From the NCBI GenBank assembly GCA_964407855.1, contig CAYOXI010000002.1, forward strand, positions 1 through 64,000: DNA of 64,000 bases. The letters are read 5' to 3'. Under the pieces are notes generated by a model. That model made no database searches and had not been told where the DNA came from. It saw only the letters and a program-made list of their open reading frames with translations. Position 1 is the first letter of the stretch. Each line of letters begins with the position of its first letter. The position numbers were made by a program, and so were the translations under genes. The stretch is from SHZI01 sp964407855 (lineage in GTDB: Bacteria > Pseudomonadota > Gammaproteobacteria > Steroidobacterales > GCA-2729495). Shown piece after piece: positions 53,368 to 60,455 of the stretch.

Positions 53368-54210
53368 ATGGGCGTTGGTCGCAATCTGTCGGCAGCCGTC
53401 GTGCTGCTGGTCGCGTGGACGGCAGGGGGCGCTGCCGTGCCGGCTCGGGACGACCTGGTGGCAGCGGACTACCAGCAGGGCCGAACCGCCTTCCAGCAGC
53501 GCTGCAGTGCCTGTCACACCCTCGCCGAGGGCGGCGCCCACCTGCTCGGACCCAACCTCTGGGATCTGGTCGGCCGCAAGCCGGGTACGGTGCCCGGGTT
53601 TGCCGCGTCTGACGAGCTGAAACGTCCTGATTTTCAATGGGATGTGGAGAAGATCTACGCTTTCATCTCAGATCCCGGCGGGCTGATTCCGGGCAACCGG
53701 ATGATGATCCCGGAACCGGTGCCGGAGCAGGACCGGGCGGCAATGATTGCCTTCATGCTGCTCGAAACCGGCGGCGCCGACTGGCCCCGGCCCGCCGTGG
53801 CGATGGTCCCGGAGACGATCGACACCACCATCCCGCTGTCCGAACGCTACCCCAGCTTCTACAACCATCTGATGACGAACACGACCCGCTACCGCATGGA
53901 GACGCCGGACGGCGAAGCGCGCTTCGATGTGTACTTCAATACGAATGGTTCACTCGCGTCCAGCGAGCCGGCCATCACCGGCTTCTGGAATACCGTCGAG
54001 CGCCGGGGCATGGAGTTCTTCTGCTACGCGCTGGATGGCATTCCCGCGAGTCCGTCGCAGGTGGTCGAGTGCTTCCCCATTGCGGCGATGGCCATCCCGC
54101 GCTTTGCCCAGGAACTCTGGACTTCGAAGCCCACCGCAGGGGTCACCCTCCATGGCGGCATCATGGCGGGCCGGCCCGAGCCGGCTGCCGCGCCGCCTGC
54201 CCCTCGCTAG
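53368..54210 (+). CDS. monohaem cytochrome c with an extra C-terminal domain
   Basis: 280 residues. A signal peptide (to about residue 23) precedes a class I cytochrome c domain: CSACH at 46-50, LLGPNLWDLVGRKPGT and an axial Met in NRMMIPEPV near 111-113, followed by AAMIAFML. Residues ~140-270 form an additional soluble domain (ERYPSFYNHLMTNTTRYRM, RFDVYFNTNGSL, GMEFFCYALDG) that I do not recognise. It probably acts in periplasmic electron transfer. Its last four bases overlap the end of the convergent methyltransferase gene. Confidence 0.87.
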   Translation: MGVGRNLSAAVVLLVAWTAGGAAVPARDDLVAADYQQGRTAFQQRCSACHTLAEGGAHLLGPNLWDLVGRKPGTVPGFAASDELKRPDFQWDVEKIYAFISDPGGLIPGNRMMIPEPVPEQDRAAMIAFMLLETGGADWPRPAVAMVPETIDTTIPLSERYPSFYNHLMTNTTRYRMETPDGEARFDVYFNTNGSLASSEPAITGFWNTVERRGMEFFCYALDGIPASPSQVVECFPIAAMAIPRFAQELWTSKPTAGVTLHGGIMAGRPEPAAAPPAPR

Positions 54211-54779
54211 GCAGGGAGGGCCACCGGAGCTTCTGCACGGACCGCACAGAGGCGCTGCCTGACGGCGGGTCGGGGCTGCTCTTCAAGACCCTGTTCGAAG
54301 GCCACGACCTGGAGGCTGCCGCCGAAGGCATGCAGAAGTTCGCCCGGTGCCAGCAGGAAGTCCGGATTCCGCGGCCGGCCGAAGCGCTCATTGCCCTGAC
54401 CGAAGCTTTCGATCAGCAGCACGCCGCCGGGCTGCAGGGCTGCAACGAGCAGCGGGAAATGCGGCCGGTGCAGATAGTTGGTGACGATGATCCCGGCAAA
54501 GTGCCGCGTGGCGAAAGGCCAGGGCGCAGCTTCCAGGTCGGCGGCCAGGATTTCAAGCAGTGGGGTGTCGACCAGGTCCCCGAGGCGCTCCGTGTGCAGA
54601 TCCACGGCGGTCACCGCAAAGCCCCGGTCCAGCAGCAACCGCGTGTGACGCCCCGCGCCGCAGGCCAGGTCGAGCACCGGACCATCAGCCGGAATCAGTC
54701 CCAGAAAGCGGAGTACCCAGGGGGAGGGCGCCACCGGGGGCTCACGTTCCTGATCGAAGCTCTGCATGGCCGGGAGCAT
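54207..54779 (-). CDS. class I SAM-dependent methyltransferase (TehB-like)
   Basis: 190 residues. The SAM motif I VLDLACGAGRHTRLLLDRG is near residues 35-53, the acidic ribose-binding VTAVDLH follows, then IIVTNYLHRPHFPLL and a motif III-like LQPGGVLLIESF. Length and order recall the small methyltransferases annotated as TehB-like or domain-11 type. The substrate is unknown. ATG 54767 (residue 5) is an equally possible start. Confidence 0.85.
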   Translation of the reverse strand: MLPAMQSFDQEREPPVAPSPWVLRFLGLIPADGPVLDLACGAGRHTRLLLDRGFAVTAVDLHTERLGDLVDTPLLEILAADLEAAPWPFATRHFAGIIVTNYLHRPHFPLLVAALQPGGVLLIESFGQGNERFGRPRNPDFLLAPGELLHAFGGSLQVVAFEQGLEEQPRPAVRQRLCAVRAEAPVALPA

Positions 54780-54821
54780 AGCCCGGCCGCCGCTGCTCGC
54801 GGGAAGCTCAGGTCAGGTAGG

Positions 54822-55376
54822 TCAGGTGCAGCGGGGACCCGAGCCGTCGACCCGGCGACTGGCCAGCACGGGTTGGCCTGTGACGCCGACGATCACCACC
54901 TGGGCGGCTTCGGTGGCCTGGCCCTGGCAGAAGAGGAAGTCGCCGGTGCGGGCATCGGATCCGGGGGCGCCAATCCGGCCGGAGGGCAGAAAGGCGAAAC
55001 TGCGCTGGAAGCGTTCCGAGCGGATCTCAAGCCCGCCCTGGGGCCGGACGGCCCCGAGCACGGCTTCACCGGCATCCAGCCGGTGATTGCGGTTCGCATC
55101 CTCGAAACGGATCCAGCCGGCTTCCCAGGGGGCATCGGCGCAGCTCGCCCCATCCCGGCTGGGGCAGACGGCAATCTGGGTGTTGCGGGTGATGGCTTCC
55201 GAGCGGGCCAGGTGCATGGTCGCGACCAGTTCATTGACCGCCGCAGCCCGCTGATTGCTCCGGGTGATGCTCTCCAGGCTGGGGATAACCAGTGACATGC
55301 TCAGGGACATCACCGCGAGCGTGGTGAGTACTTCAGCGAGGGTGAAGCCCTGCTGGGAGCGGCTGGCGGTGCGCAT
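54822..55376 (-). CDS. GspH/FimT-family minor pseudopilin
   Basis: 184 residues from ATG 55376. The short positive leader ends at SQQG|FTLAEVLTTLAVMSLSMSL, a type III prepilin peptidase site with the conserved Glu at +5 and a hydrophobic alpha-1 helix. The globular part has LARSEAITRNTQIAVCPS and WIRFEDANRNHRLD, the GspH/FimT core. It initiates or caps type IV pili or type II secretion pseudopili. No other pilus gene is adjacent. Confidence 0.9.
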   Translation of the reverse strand: MRTASRSQQGFTLAEVLTTLAVMSLSMSLVIPSLESITRSNQRAAAVNELVATMHLARSEAITRNTQIAVCPSRDGASCADAPWEAGWIRFEDANRNHRLDAGEAVLGAVRPQGGLEIRSERFQRSFAFLPSGRIGAPGSDARTGDFLFCQGQATEAAQVVIVGVTGQPVLASRRVDGSGPRCT

Positions 55377-55663
55377 AAATGGCTCGGATTCCGTGCTGGT
55401 CGAGAGCCGAGCATAGGAATCCCGCTGCCACAGGACGTTGAAGCCGGTCACGGGCCGCTGAAAATAAGCGTGGCCACCATCGGACCCGGCCCGCCGGGGG
55501 GGTCCTGACCAGCTGTTGCTCGAATGCAACGCATCGGGCGGAAGTGGCGAAACCAGCCGCTCTCGGTTAAGTTATTGCACAACGCGCCAGCCCGGTGGTC
55601 CGCTGAGTACACCCGGGCCGGCGTCCAGCCAGTCAACAAGAATCCAGATCAGGGGATACCCAA

Positions 55664-56833
55664 ATGTTGCGAACCAAGGCGATTGCCACCGCGGCTGCCG
55701 GAGCCGCCCTGCTCCTCGGCCATGCGACGGCTCAGGCGGCGGAGAAAGTCGGGCAGGCTTACCTCAAGGGCATGGGCTCTTACATCATTGCGGACGATGA
55801 CCGGAATGTGGATGACGAGCTGGCCGGTGGCCTGGTCGGATTCGGGTATGCGCTGAACGACAACTGGAACATCGAATTCGACTTCCACGGCCTCGACCTG
55901 GACGGCAAGGGTTCCTTTCTGGATGGTGGTGAGGGCGGCAGCACGACCCCGTACCCGGACCAGAAGCAGCGGGCCCTCAACCTCAACCTGCTGAACCTCT
56001 ACAACCGGGGCGGCAGCTTCTCGCCGTTCATCCTGCTGGGTGCCGGTGTGGTGAACACCGATGTCACGGGTTCGTCCGACAGTGACGATCTGCAGATCCA
56101 GGCAGGCGTTGGCCTGCTGAGCCACATCTGGGGCGACCGCCTCTTCCTGCGGACCGAGGCCCTCTATCGCTGGCAGGATGCCTCCGGCGGCAGCCTCAGC
56201 GACCTGCTCGTCAACGCGGGCCTGAGTGTCGCCATCGGCGAAAAGGCAGCGCCGCCGGTGGCGGCTGCCGCGCCCGTCGTGGCACCGCCGCCACCACCAC
56301 CGCCCGCTGACAGCGACGGTGACGGCGTGCCCGACAACATCGACCAGTGTCCCGGCACGCCGGCCGGCGCCAAGGTGGATGCCCGGGGCTGCGAACTTGA
56401 CAGCGACGGCGATGGTGTCGTGGATCGTCTGGATGAATGCCCGGGAACGCCGGCGGGTGCCAAGGTCAACGCGCGGGGCTGCGAGGAGTCGCTGATCCTG
56501 CGGGGCGTGACCTTCGAGACCAGCTCGGCAACCCTCAGCGCCCAGGACAAGACGATCCTGGACTCGGTGGCGGACATCCTGAAGCAGCGCCCCAACTTCA
56601 CCCGCATCGAAGTGCGCGGCCACACGGACAGCACCGGGCGCCTGGCCTACAACCAGGCCCTGTCGGAGCGCCGCGCCGCCTCGGTACGGGATTACCTGAT
56701 CGCCAGGGGCATCGACGCGAACAAGCTGACGGCGAAGGGCTTCGGGCCTTCCCAGCCGATCGCGTCCAACGACACGGTGGAAGGCCGGGCCGAGAACCGG
56801 CGCGTGACCCTGGAGTTCAGCGAGGCCAACTAG
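55664..56833 (+). CDS. OmpA-family outer-membrane protein with TSP3-type repeats
   Basis: 389 residues. Signal peptide ends at AQAA (near 25); residues ~30-195 form an eight-stranded beta-barrel; a Pro/Ala linker with seven consecutive prolines follows. Two thrombospondin type-3-like repeats, each starting DSDGDGV and ending with a Cys, lie at about 216-273 and could bind calcium. The OmpA-C peptidoglycan-binding domain (275-389) has the expected RGHTDSTG and SERRAASVRDYL. It tethers the outer membrane to the wall. AGGGGAT precedes the ATG, and the 287-base upstream region holds no gene. A strong terminator follows. Confidence 0.94.
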   Translation: MLRTKAIATAAAGAALLLGHATAQAAEKVGQAYLKGMGSYIIADDDRNVDDELAGGLVGFGYALNDNWNIEFDFHGLDLDGKGSFLDGGEGGSTTPYPDQKQRALNLNLLNLYNRGGSFSPFILLGAGVVNTDVTGSSDSDDLQIQAGVGLLSHIWGDRLFLRTEALYRWQDASGGSLSDLLVNAGLSVAIGEKAAPPVAAAAPVVAPPPPPPPADSDGDGVPDNIDQCPGTPAGAKVDARGCELDSDGDGVVDRLDECPGTPAGAKVNARGCEESLILRGVTFETSSATLSAQDKTILDSVADILKQRPNFTRIEVRGHTDSTGRLAYNQALSERRAASVRDYLIARGIDANKLTAKGFGPSQPIASNDTVEGRAENRRVTLEFSEAN

Positions 56834-56862
56834 GCAACGCGCAGAACTTCGCGACAAGAATC

Positions 56863-56898
56863 AGCCCCGGTGGCGGGATAAGCCACCGGGGCTTTTTT
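56863..56898 (+). terminator. Rho-independent terminator after the OmpA-family gene
   Basis: Arms AGCCCCGGTGGC (56863-56874) and GCCACCGGGGCT (56882-56893) pair perfectly over 12 bases with a seven-base loop, followed by a T-run to 56898. A second T-rich run follows at about 56907-56913. Confidence 0.95.
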
Positions 56899-56918
56899 GT
56901 GTCAGGTTTTTTTGAGAT

Positions 56919-56995
56919 TGGTCGGGGTGACAGGATTCGAACCTGCGACCTCTTGCTCCCGAAGCAAGCGCTCTACCAGGCTGAGCTACACCCCG
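56919..56995 (-). tRNA. tRNA-Pro (anticodon CGG)
   Basis: 77 bases including an encoded CCA. The acceptor CGGGGTG pairs with CACCCCG; the D-arm contains AGCTCAGCCTGGTAGAGC, the anticodon loop is TTCGGGA (anticodon CGG, plus-strand complement at 56959-56961), and the T-loop is TTCGAATC. It reads CCG, a frequent proline codon in this GC-rich genome. It lies 74 bases downstream of ispB in the same direction and could be processed from the same transcript. Confidence 0.97.
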
Positions 56996-57069
56996 AACGG
57001 GACCGCGGTGGGCGGGAAACCGGCGCTTCAGGGGCGCCGGCGGGGCGCCATTGTATACGGAGGAGATCC

Positions 57070-58068
57070 TCAGTAGCGACGATCAACTGCAAAAGCAGCC
57101 AGTTCCACCAGGGCTGACTTGAAAGGTGAGTCGGGAACCGGCGCCAGAGCCTCCCGGGCCCGGCCGGCGCACTCACCGGCTTTGGTCAGCGTGTAGGCCA
57201 GGGCGCCAGTGGCGTGGATCGCCTCCTGGATGGCTTTGATGTCCGCGCGACCGCCCCGCTCGATGGCGCGCCGGATCATGACCTGCTGCCTGGCGGTGCC
57301 TCTCTGCAGGGCGAATATCAGCGGCAGCGTGGGCTTGCCTTCGGCCAGGTCGTCGCCCACCTGCTTGCCCATCTCGCGGGGGCTCGAATCATAGTCCAGG
57401 GCGTCGTCCACCAGCTGGAAGGCGAGGCCGAGTTCGCGGCCATAGCAGCCCAGCGAGTCTTCTATCGCGCGGGTCTGGTCGGCGAGGATCGCGCCGATCT
57501 GTGCCCCGGCCTCGAACAGGCGGGCGGTCTTGCGGTAGATTACATCCATGTAGCGCTGCTCGGTGGTCTCGGGGTCCCGGCAGTTCATCAGCTGCAGCAC
57601 TTCGCCTTCCGCAATGATGTTGGTTGCATCCGCCAGGATGTCCATCACCCGCATCTGGCCCACCTGGACCATCATCTGGAAGGCGCGGGAGTAGAGAAAG
57701 TCACCCACCAGCACGCTGGCCTCGTTGCCAAACACGCTGTTGGCCGTGTCCTGACCCCGCCGGAGGTCGGACGCATCCACGACATCGTCATGCAGCAGCG
57801 TTGCCGTGTGGATGAACTCGATGATGGCCGCCGTCGTGATGTGCCGGTCGCCGCGGTAGCCGCAGGCCCGGGCCGCCAGGAGGGTGATCAGGGGCCGGAG
57901 CCGCTTGCCGCCGCTGCCGATGATGTACTGGGCAACGCTGCTGACCAGCGCCACGTCACTGCGCAGGCGGGTAGTGATTTCCCGGTTGACTGCCGGCCAG
58001 TCGTCCCCGAGCAGGGCGCGGAGCGCCTCCAGGTCAAAGGGGGCGGGAGAAGGCTGAACCAGCTGCAT
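57070..58068 (-). CDS. ispB: polyprenyl diphosphate synthase (octaprenyl type)
   Basis: Elongates farnesyl diphosphate to the ubiquinone side-chain precursor. 332 residues from ATG 58068. The first aspartate-rich motif is LLHDDVVDASDLRRG and the second QLVDDALDYD; GSGGKRLRPLITLL binds pyrophosphate and the GNEASVLVGDFLYSRAF region fits long-chain synthases. Divergence from rplU-rpmA-obgE is the conserved gammaproteobacterial arrangement and supports the IspB assignment. The chain length is set by the residues before the first motif and was not derived here. Confidence 0.94.
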   Translation of the reverse strand: MQLVQPSPAPFDLEALRALLGDDWPAVNREITTRLRSDVALVSSVAQYIIGSGGKRLRPLITLLAARACGYRGDRHITTAAIIEFIHTATLLHDDVVDASDLRRGQDTANSVFGNEASVLVGDFLYSRAFQMMVQVGQMRVMDILADATNIIAEGEVLQLMNCRDPETTEQRYMDVIYRKTARLFEAGAQIGAILADQTRAIEDSLGCYGRELGLAFQLVDDALDYDSSPREMGKQVGDDLAEGKPTLPLIFALQRGTARQQVMIRRAIERGGRADIKAIQEAIHATGALAYTLTKAGECAGRAREALAPVPDSPFKSALVELAAFAVDRRY

Positions 58069-58196
58069 GATGGCCGTGATAATGCCCGCCGGAACCGGCG
58101 CTGTATATGGCGTCAACGGCTACTACAGCCACTCGTGGGGGCCTCTCCCCAGCGTCGGCCAAGGCCACCCTCTTCGGTGGGGGGCAGTCCCGGGCG

Positions 58197-58225
58197 TTGA
58201 TCCCGGGCGGCTTAAGCTCTAGAAT
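58197..58225 (+). promoter_or_regulatory. candidate sigma-70 promoter of rplU-rpmA
   Basis: TTGATC (-35, 58197-58202), a 17-base spacer and TAGAAT (-10, 58220-58225) point toward rplU. The -10 matches the consensus at five of six bases. It ends two bases before the assembly gap, so the transcription start and most of the rplU leader fall in or beyond the gap. Confidence 0.55.
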
Positions 58226-58227
58226 TG

Positions 58228-58327
58228 NNNNNNNNNNNNNNNNNNNNNNNNNNNNNNNNNNNNNNNNNNNNNNNNNNNNNNNNNNNNNNNNNNNNNNNNN
58301 NNNNNNNNNNNNNNNNNNNNNNNNNNN
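58228..58327. other. assembly gap of exactly 100 N
   Basis: One hundred N between the ispB/rplU divergent region and the rplU start. The round number marks a scaffold join of unknown true length. The genes on both sides are normally adjacent, so little coding sequence is expected to be missing. Confidence 0.98.
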
Positions 58328-58348
58328 CCCCGCCCGGAGATTCCGCAG

Positions 58349-58666
58349 ATGTACGCTGTTTTCAAGACCGGTGGCAAGCAATACCGCGCCAGCCCGGGCG
58401 AGAAGGTCAAGGTCGAGAAACTCGAGGCTGCGGAGGGCGACACCGTTGAGTTCGACGCCGTGCTGATGGTCGGCGAGGGCGCGGATGTGACGGTGGGCAA
58501 GCCACTGCTGGCCGGTGCCCGGGTGACCGCCAAGGTGCTCTCGCAGGATCGCTACGACAAGATCACGGTCGTCAAATTCAAGCGCCGGACCACCTACAAG
58601 CGCATGCACGGTCACCGGCAGGCTTTCACGCTGGTCCAGATTACCGATATTGCCGCGGGCGCCTGA
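58349..58666 (+). CDS. rplU: 50S ribosomal protein L21
   Basis: 105 residues, full length (E. coli 103). MYAVFKTGGKQYRASPGEKVKVEKL and the basic RRTTYKRMHGHRQAFTLVQITDI are diagnostic. Binds 23S rRNA in the large subunit. GGAG lies upstream of the ATG. First gene of rplU-rpmA. Confidence 0.98.
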   Translation: MYAVFKTGGKQYRASPGEKVKVEKLEAAEGDTVEFDAVLMVGEGADVTVGKPLLAGARVTAKVLSQDRYDKITVVKFKRRTTYKRMHGHRQAFTLVQITDIAAGA

Positions 58667-58709
58667 GCCCTGCGGGGCCGGCCTCCAAACATTGCAGAGG
58701 TAGCAAGTC

Positions 58710-58979
58710 ATGGCACACAAGAAAGCAGGCGGCAGTACCCGTAACGGCCGCGATTCCGAGTCGAAGCGGCTGGGCCTGAAGAAGTTCGGCGGCCAGGCCG
58801 TGGTTGCCGGCAACATCATCGTCCGGCAGCGGGGCACCGAATATCATCCGGGTCCGAATGTCGGCATGGGACGTGACCACACGCTGTTCTCGAAAGTGAA
58901 TGGCGTGGTGCAGTTTGACGTCAAAGGCGCGAAGAGCCGCCGGGTCGTCAGTGTCCTCCCGGTTGTCGCCGACGCCTGA
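58710..58979 (+). CDS. rpmA: 50S ribosomal protein L27
   Basis: 89 residues beginning AHKKAGGSTRNGRDSESKRLG, whose N terminus reaches the peptidyl-transferase centre; VVAGNIIVRQRGTEYHPG and GRDHTLFS follow. There is no N-terminal extension of the kind cleaved in Firmicutes. Followed by a terminator. Confidence 0.98.
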   Translation: MAHKKAGGSTRNGRDSESKRLGLKKFGGQAVVAGNIIVRQRGTEYHPGPNVGMGRDHTLFSKVNGVVQFDVKGAKSRRVVSVLPVVADA

Positions 58980-59004
58980 GGCGGAACACAGAGGACGGCG
59001 AATG

Positions 59005-59027
59005 AACCCCGCTTGTGCGGGGTTTTT
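59005..59027 (+). terminator. Rho-independent terminator between rpmA and obgE
   Basis: AACCCCGC (59005-59012), loop TTGT, GCGGGGTT (59017-59024) and further T to 59027. It lies only 15 bases before the obgE start, so obgE is expressed either by read-through or from another promoter; it may act as an attenuator lowering obgE relative to ribosomal proteins. Confidence 0.85.
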
Positions 59028-59041
59028 CGTCTTCGAAGGCC

Positions 59042-60115
59042 ATGAAATTCGTCGATGAAGCCACCATCCGGGTCCACGCCGGCAACGGCGGGCCCGGCTG
59101 CGTGAGCTTTCGCCGGGAAAAATTCATCCCCCGCGGCGGACCTGACGGCGGCGATGGCGGCAGTGGCGGCAGCGTCTATCTGGTTGCGGCCCGGGGCATG
59201 AACACGCTGGCCGACTTCCGGGTCAACCGCCGCTTCGCCGCCCAGAGTGGCGTGGGTGGCTCCGGGGCCGACTGTACCGGCCGCGGCGGGGAGTCGCTCC
59301 GCATCACCGTCCCCTGCGGCACGCGGGTCTTCGAGGACGACACCGGCGAGCTGCTGGGCGACCTGACGGCCGAAGGCCAGGAACTCGTGGTGGCCGCCGG
59401 CGGCCAGGGCGGGCGAGGTAACACCCGCTTCAAGAGCAGCATCAACCGGGCACCCCGGCAATCCACGCCCGGTACGCCCGGCGAACAGCGCGTGCTGCGC
59501 CTGGAGCTCAGCCTGCTGGCGGATGTCGGGCTGCTCGGCAAACCCAACGCGGGTAAATCCACGCTGCTGCGAGCCGTCTCCCAGGCGCGACCCCGTGTAG
59601 CTGACTATCCATTCACCACGCTGCATCCCGGGCTCGGGGTGGTCGCCGTGGGGCCGCTGCGCAGCTTTGTCATGGCCGACATTCCCGGCCTGATTGAGGG
59701 CGCAGCCAGTGGCGCCGGGCTGGGCACCCGTTTTCTCCGCCATCTGGGTCGCACCCGCCTGCTGCTGCACCTGGTGGACCTGGCGCCCTTCGATGAATCC
59801 GACCCGGTCACCGATGCGCGGGCCGTAGTCGGCGAGCTGGAGCAGTTCAGCCAGGAACTTGCCGCCAGGGAACGCTGGCTGGTGCTCAACAAGTCAGATC
59901 TGGTGGAGGCAACGGAGGCGGACCGGCGCGTGGCGGAGATCGCCGCTGCGCTCGGACAGACCGGACGGGTCTACATTATCAGTGCACTGACGGGGGCGGG
60001 TACCACCCGGTTGACGGCCGACCTGATGAGCAGGCTGGAGGAGCTGGCGGAACAGGCCGAAGCGCGCGAGGGTGCGACTCTTACTTCTTCTTCTTCTTCT
60101 CAGCCAGTGTCTTGA
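59042..60115 (+). CDS. obgE: Obg/CgtA GTPase
   Basis: Essential GTPase in 50S assembly and the stringent response. 357 residues from ATG 59042 with GAAGG just upstream. The glycine-rich Obg domain (1-157) contains HAGNGGPGCVSFRREKF and GGPDGGDGG; the G domain has G1 GKPNAGKS at 166-173, FTTLHP, DIPGLIEGA and NKSD. The C terminus ends in a Ser-rich tail (TLTSSSSSQPVS) that is encoded antisense to the poly-lysine end of rpsT; the two genes overlap by 35 bases. Confidence 0.97.
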   Translation: MKFVDEATIRVHAGNGGPGCVSFRREKFIPRGGPDGGDGGSGGSVYLVAARGMNTLADFRVNRRFAAQSGVGGSGADCTGRGGESLRITVPCGTRVFEDDTGELLGDLTAEGQELVVAAGGQGGRGNTRFKSSINRAPRQSTPGTPGEQRVLRLELSLLADVGLLGKPNAGKSTLLRAVSQARPRVADYPFTTLHPGLGVVAVGPLRSFVMADIPGLIEGAASGAGLGTRFLRHLGRTRLLLHLVDLAPFDESDPVTDARAVVGELEQFSQELAARERWLVLNKSDLVEATEADRRVAEIAAALGQTGRVYIISALTGAGTTRLTADLMSRLEELAEQAEAREGATLTSSSSSQPVS

Positions 60116-60362
60116 CGGCCTTGTTCAGCCGGCTCTTGTGGCGGGCCGCCTTGTTGCGATGGGTGAGACCCTTGTTGACCATGCTCGAGACCTCCGCAGC
60201 GGAGGCCTTGAGAGCGCTGGCAGCGGTCTCCAGATCGCCGGCCTCGATGGCCTTGGTGACCTTCTTGATGGCCGTGCGCATCCGCGAGCGCAGGGCCACG
60301 TTGTGCTGACGACGGCTTTCGCCCTGCTTCGCCCGCTTGGCTGCTTGCTTGGTATTCGCCAC
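60081..60362 (-). CDS. rpsT: 30S ribosomal protein S20
   Basis: 93 residues, basic, all-helical: ANTKQAAKRAKQGESRRQHN at the start and KGLTHRNKAARHKSRLNKAV near the end, finishing in five lysines. The start is GTG at 60362 with only a weak ribosome-binding site; E. coli rpsT also uses a non-AUG (UUG) start that is tied to autogenous control. Its 3' end lies antisense within the 3' end of obgE. Confidence 0.97.
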   Translation of the reverse strand: MANTKQAAKRAKQGESRRQHNVALRSRMRTAIKKVTKAIEAGDLETAASALKASAAEVSSMVNKGLTHRNKAARHKSRLNKAVKTLAEKKKKK

Positions 60363-60377
60363 TAAATTATCCAGGGA

Positions 60378-60395
60378 GTCGCGGACCCCCGCGAC
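60378..60395 (-). promoter_or_regulatory. 5' UTR hairpin of rpsT
   Basis: GTCGCG (60378-60383) and CGCGAC (60390-60395) are perfect complements around a six-base loop. The hairpin would form in the rpsT leader about 15 bases before the GTG start. It may affect translation or autoregulation by S20. Confidence 0.5.
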
Positions 60396-60403
60396 GGGCG
60401 CGT

Positions 60404-60432
60404 ATTCTTTGGTTTCCCCCAGTGGAAGTCAA
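60404..60432 (-). promoter_or_regulatory. candidate sigma-70 promoter of rpsT with GC-rich discriminator
   Basis: On the minus strand TTGACT (-35, 60427-60432), 17-base spacer, AAGAAT (-10, 60404-60409), followed by ACGCGCCCGTCGCG. The GC-rich stretch after the -10 is the kind seen in promoters repressed by ppGpp. The -35 lies only about 24 bases from the divergent murJ start. Confidence 0.55.
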
Positions 60433-60455
60433 GGTCGGTAGACTTGGGTCCGCAC

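Noticed and set aside
56863..56995. Integration site with a mobile element at tRNA-Pro
   Set aside because: No integrase, direct repeat of the tRNA 3' end or foreign gene block is visible next to the tRNA.
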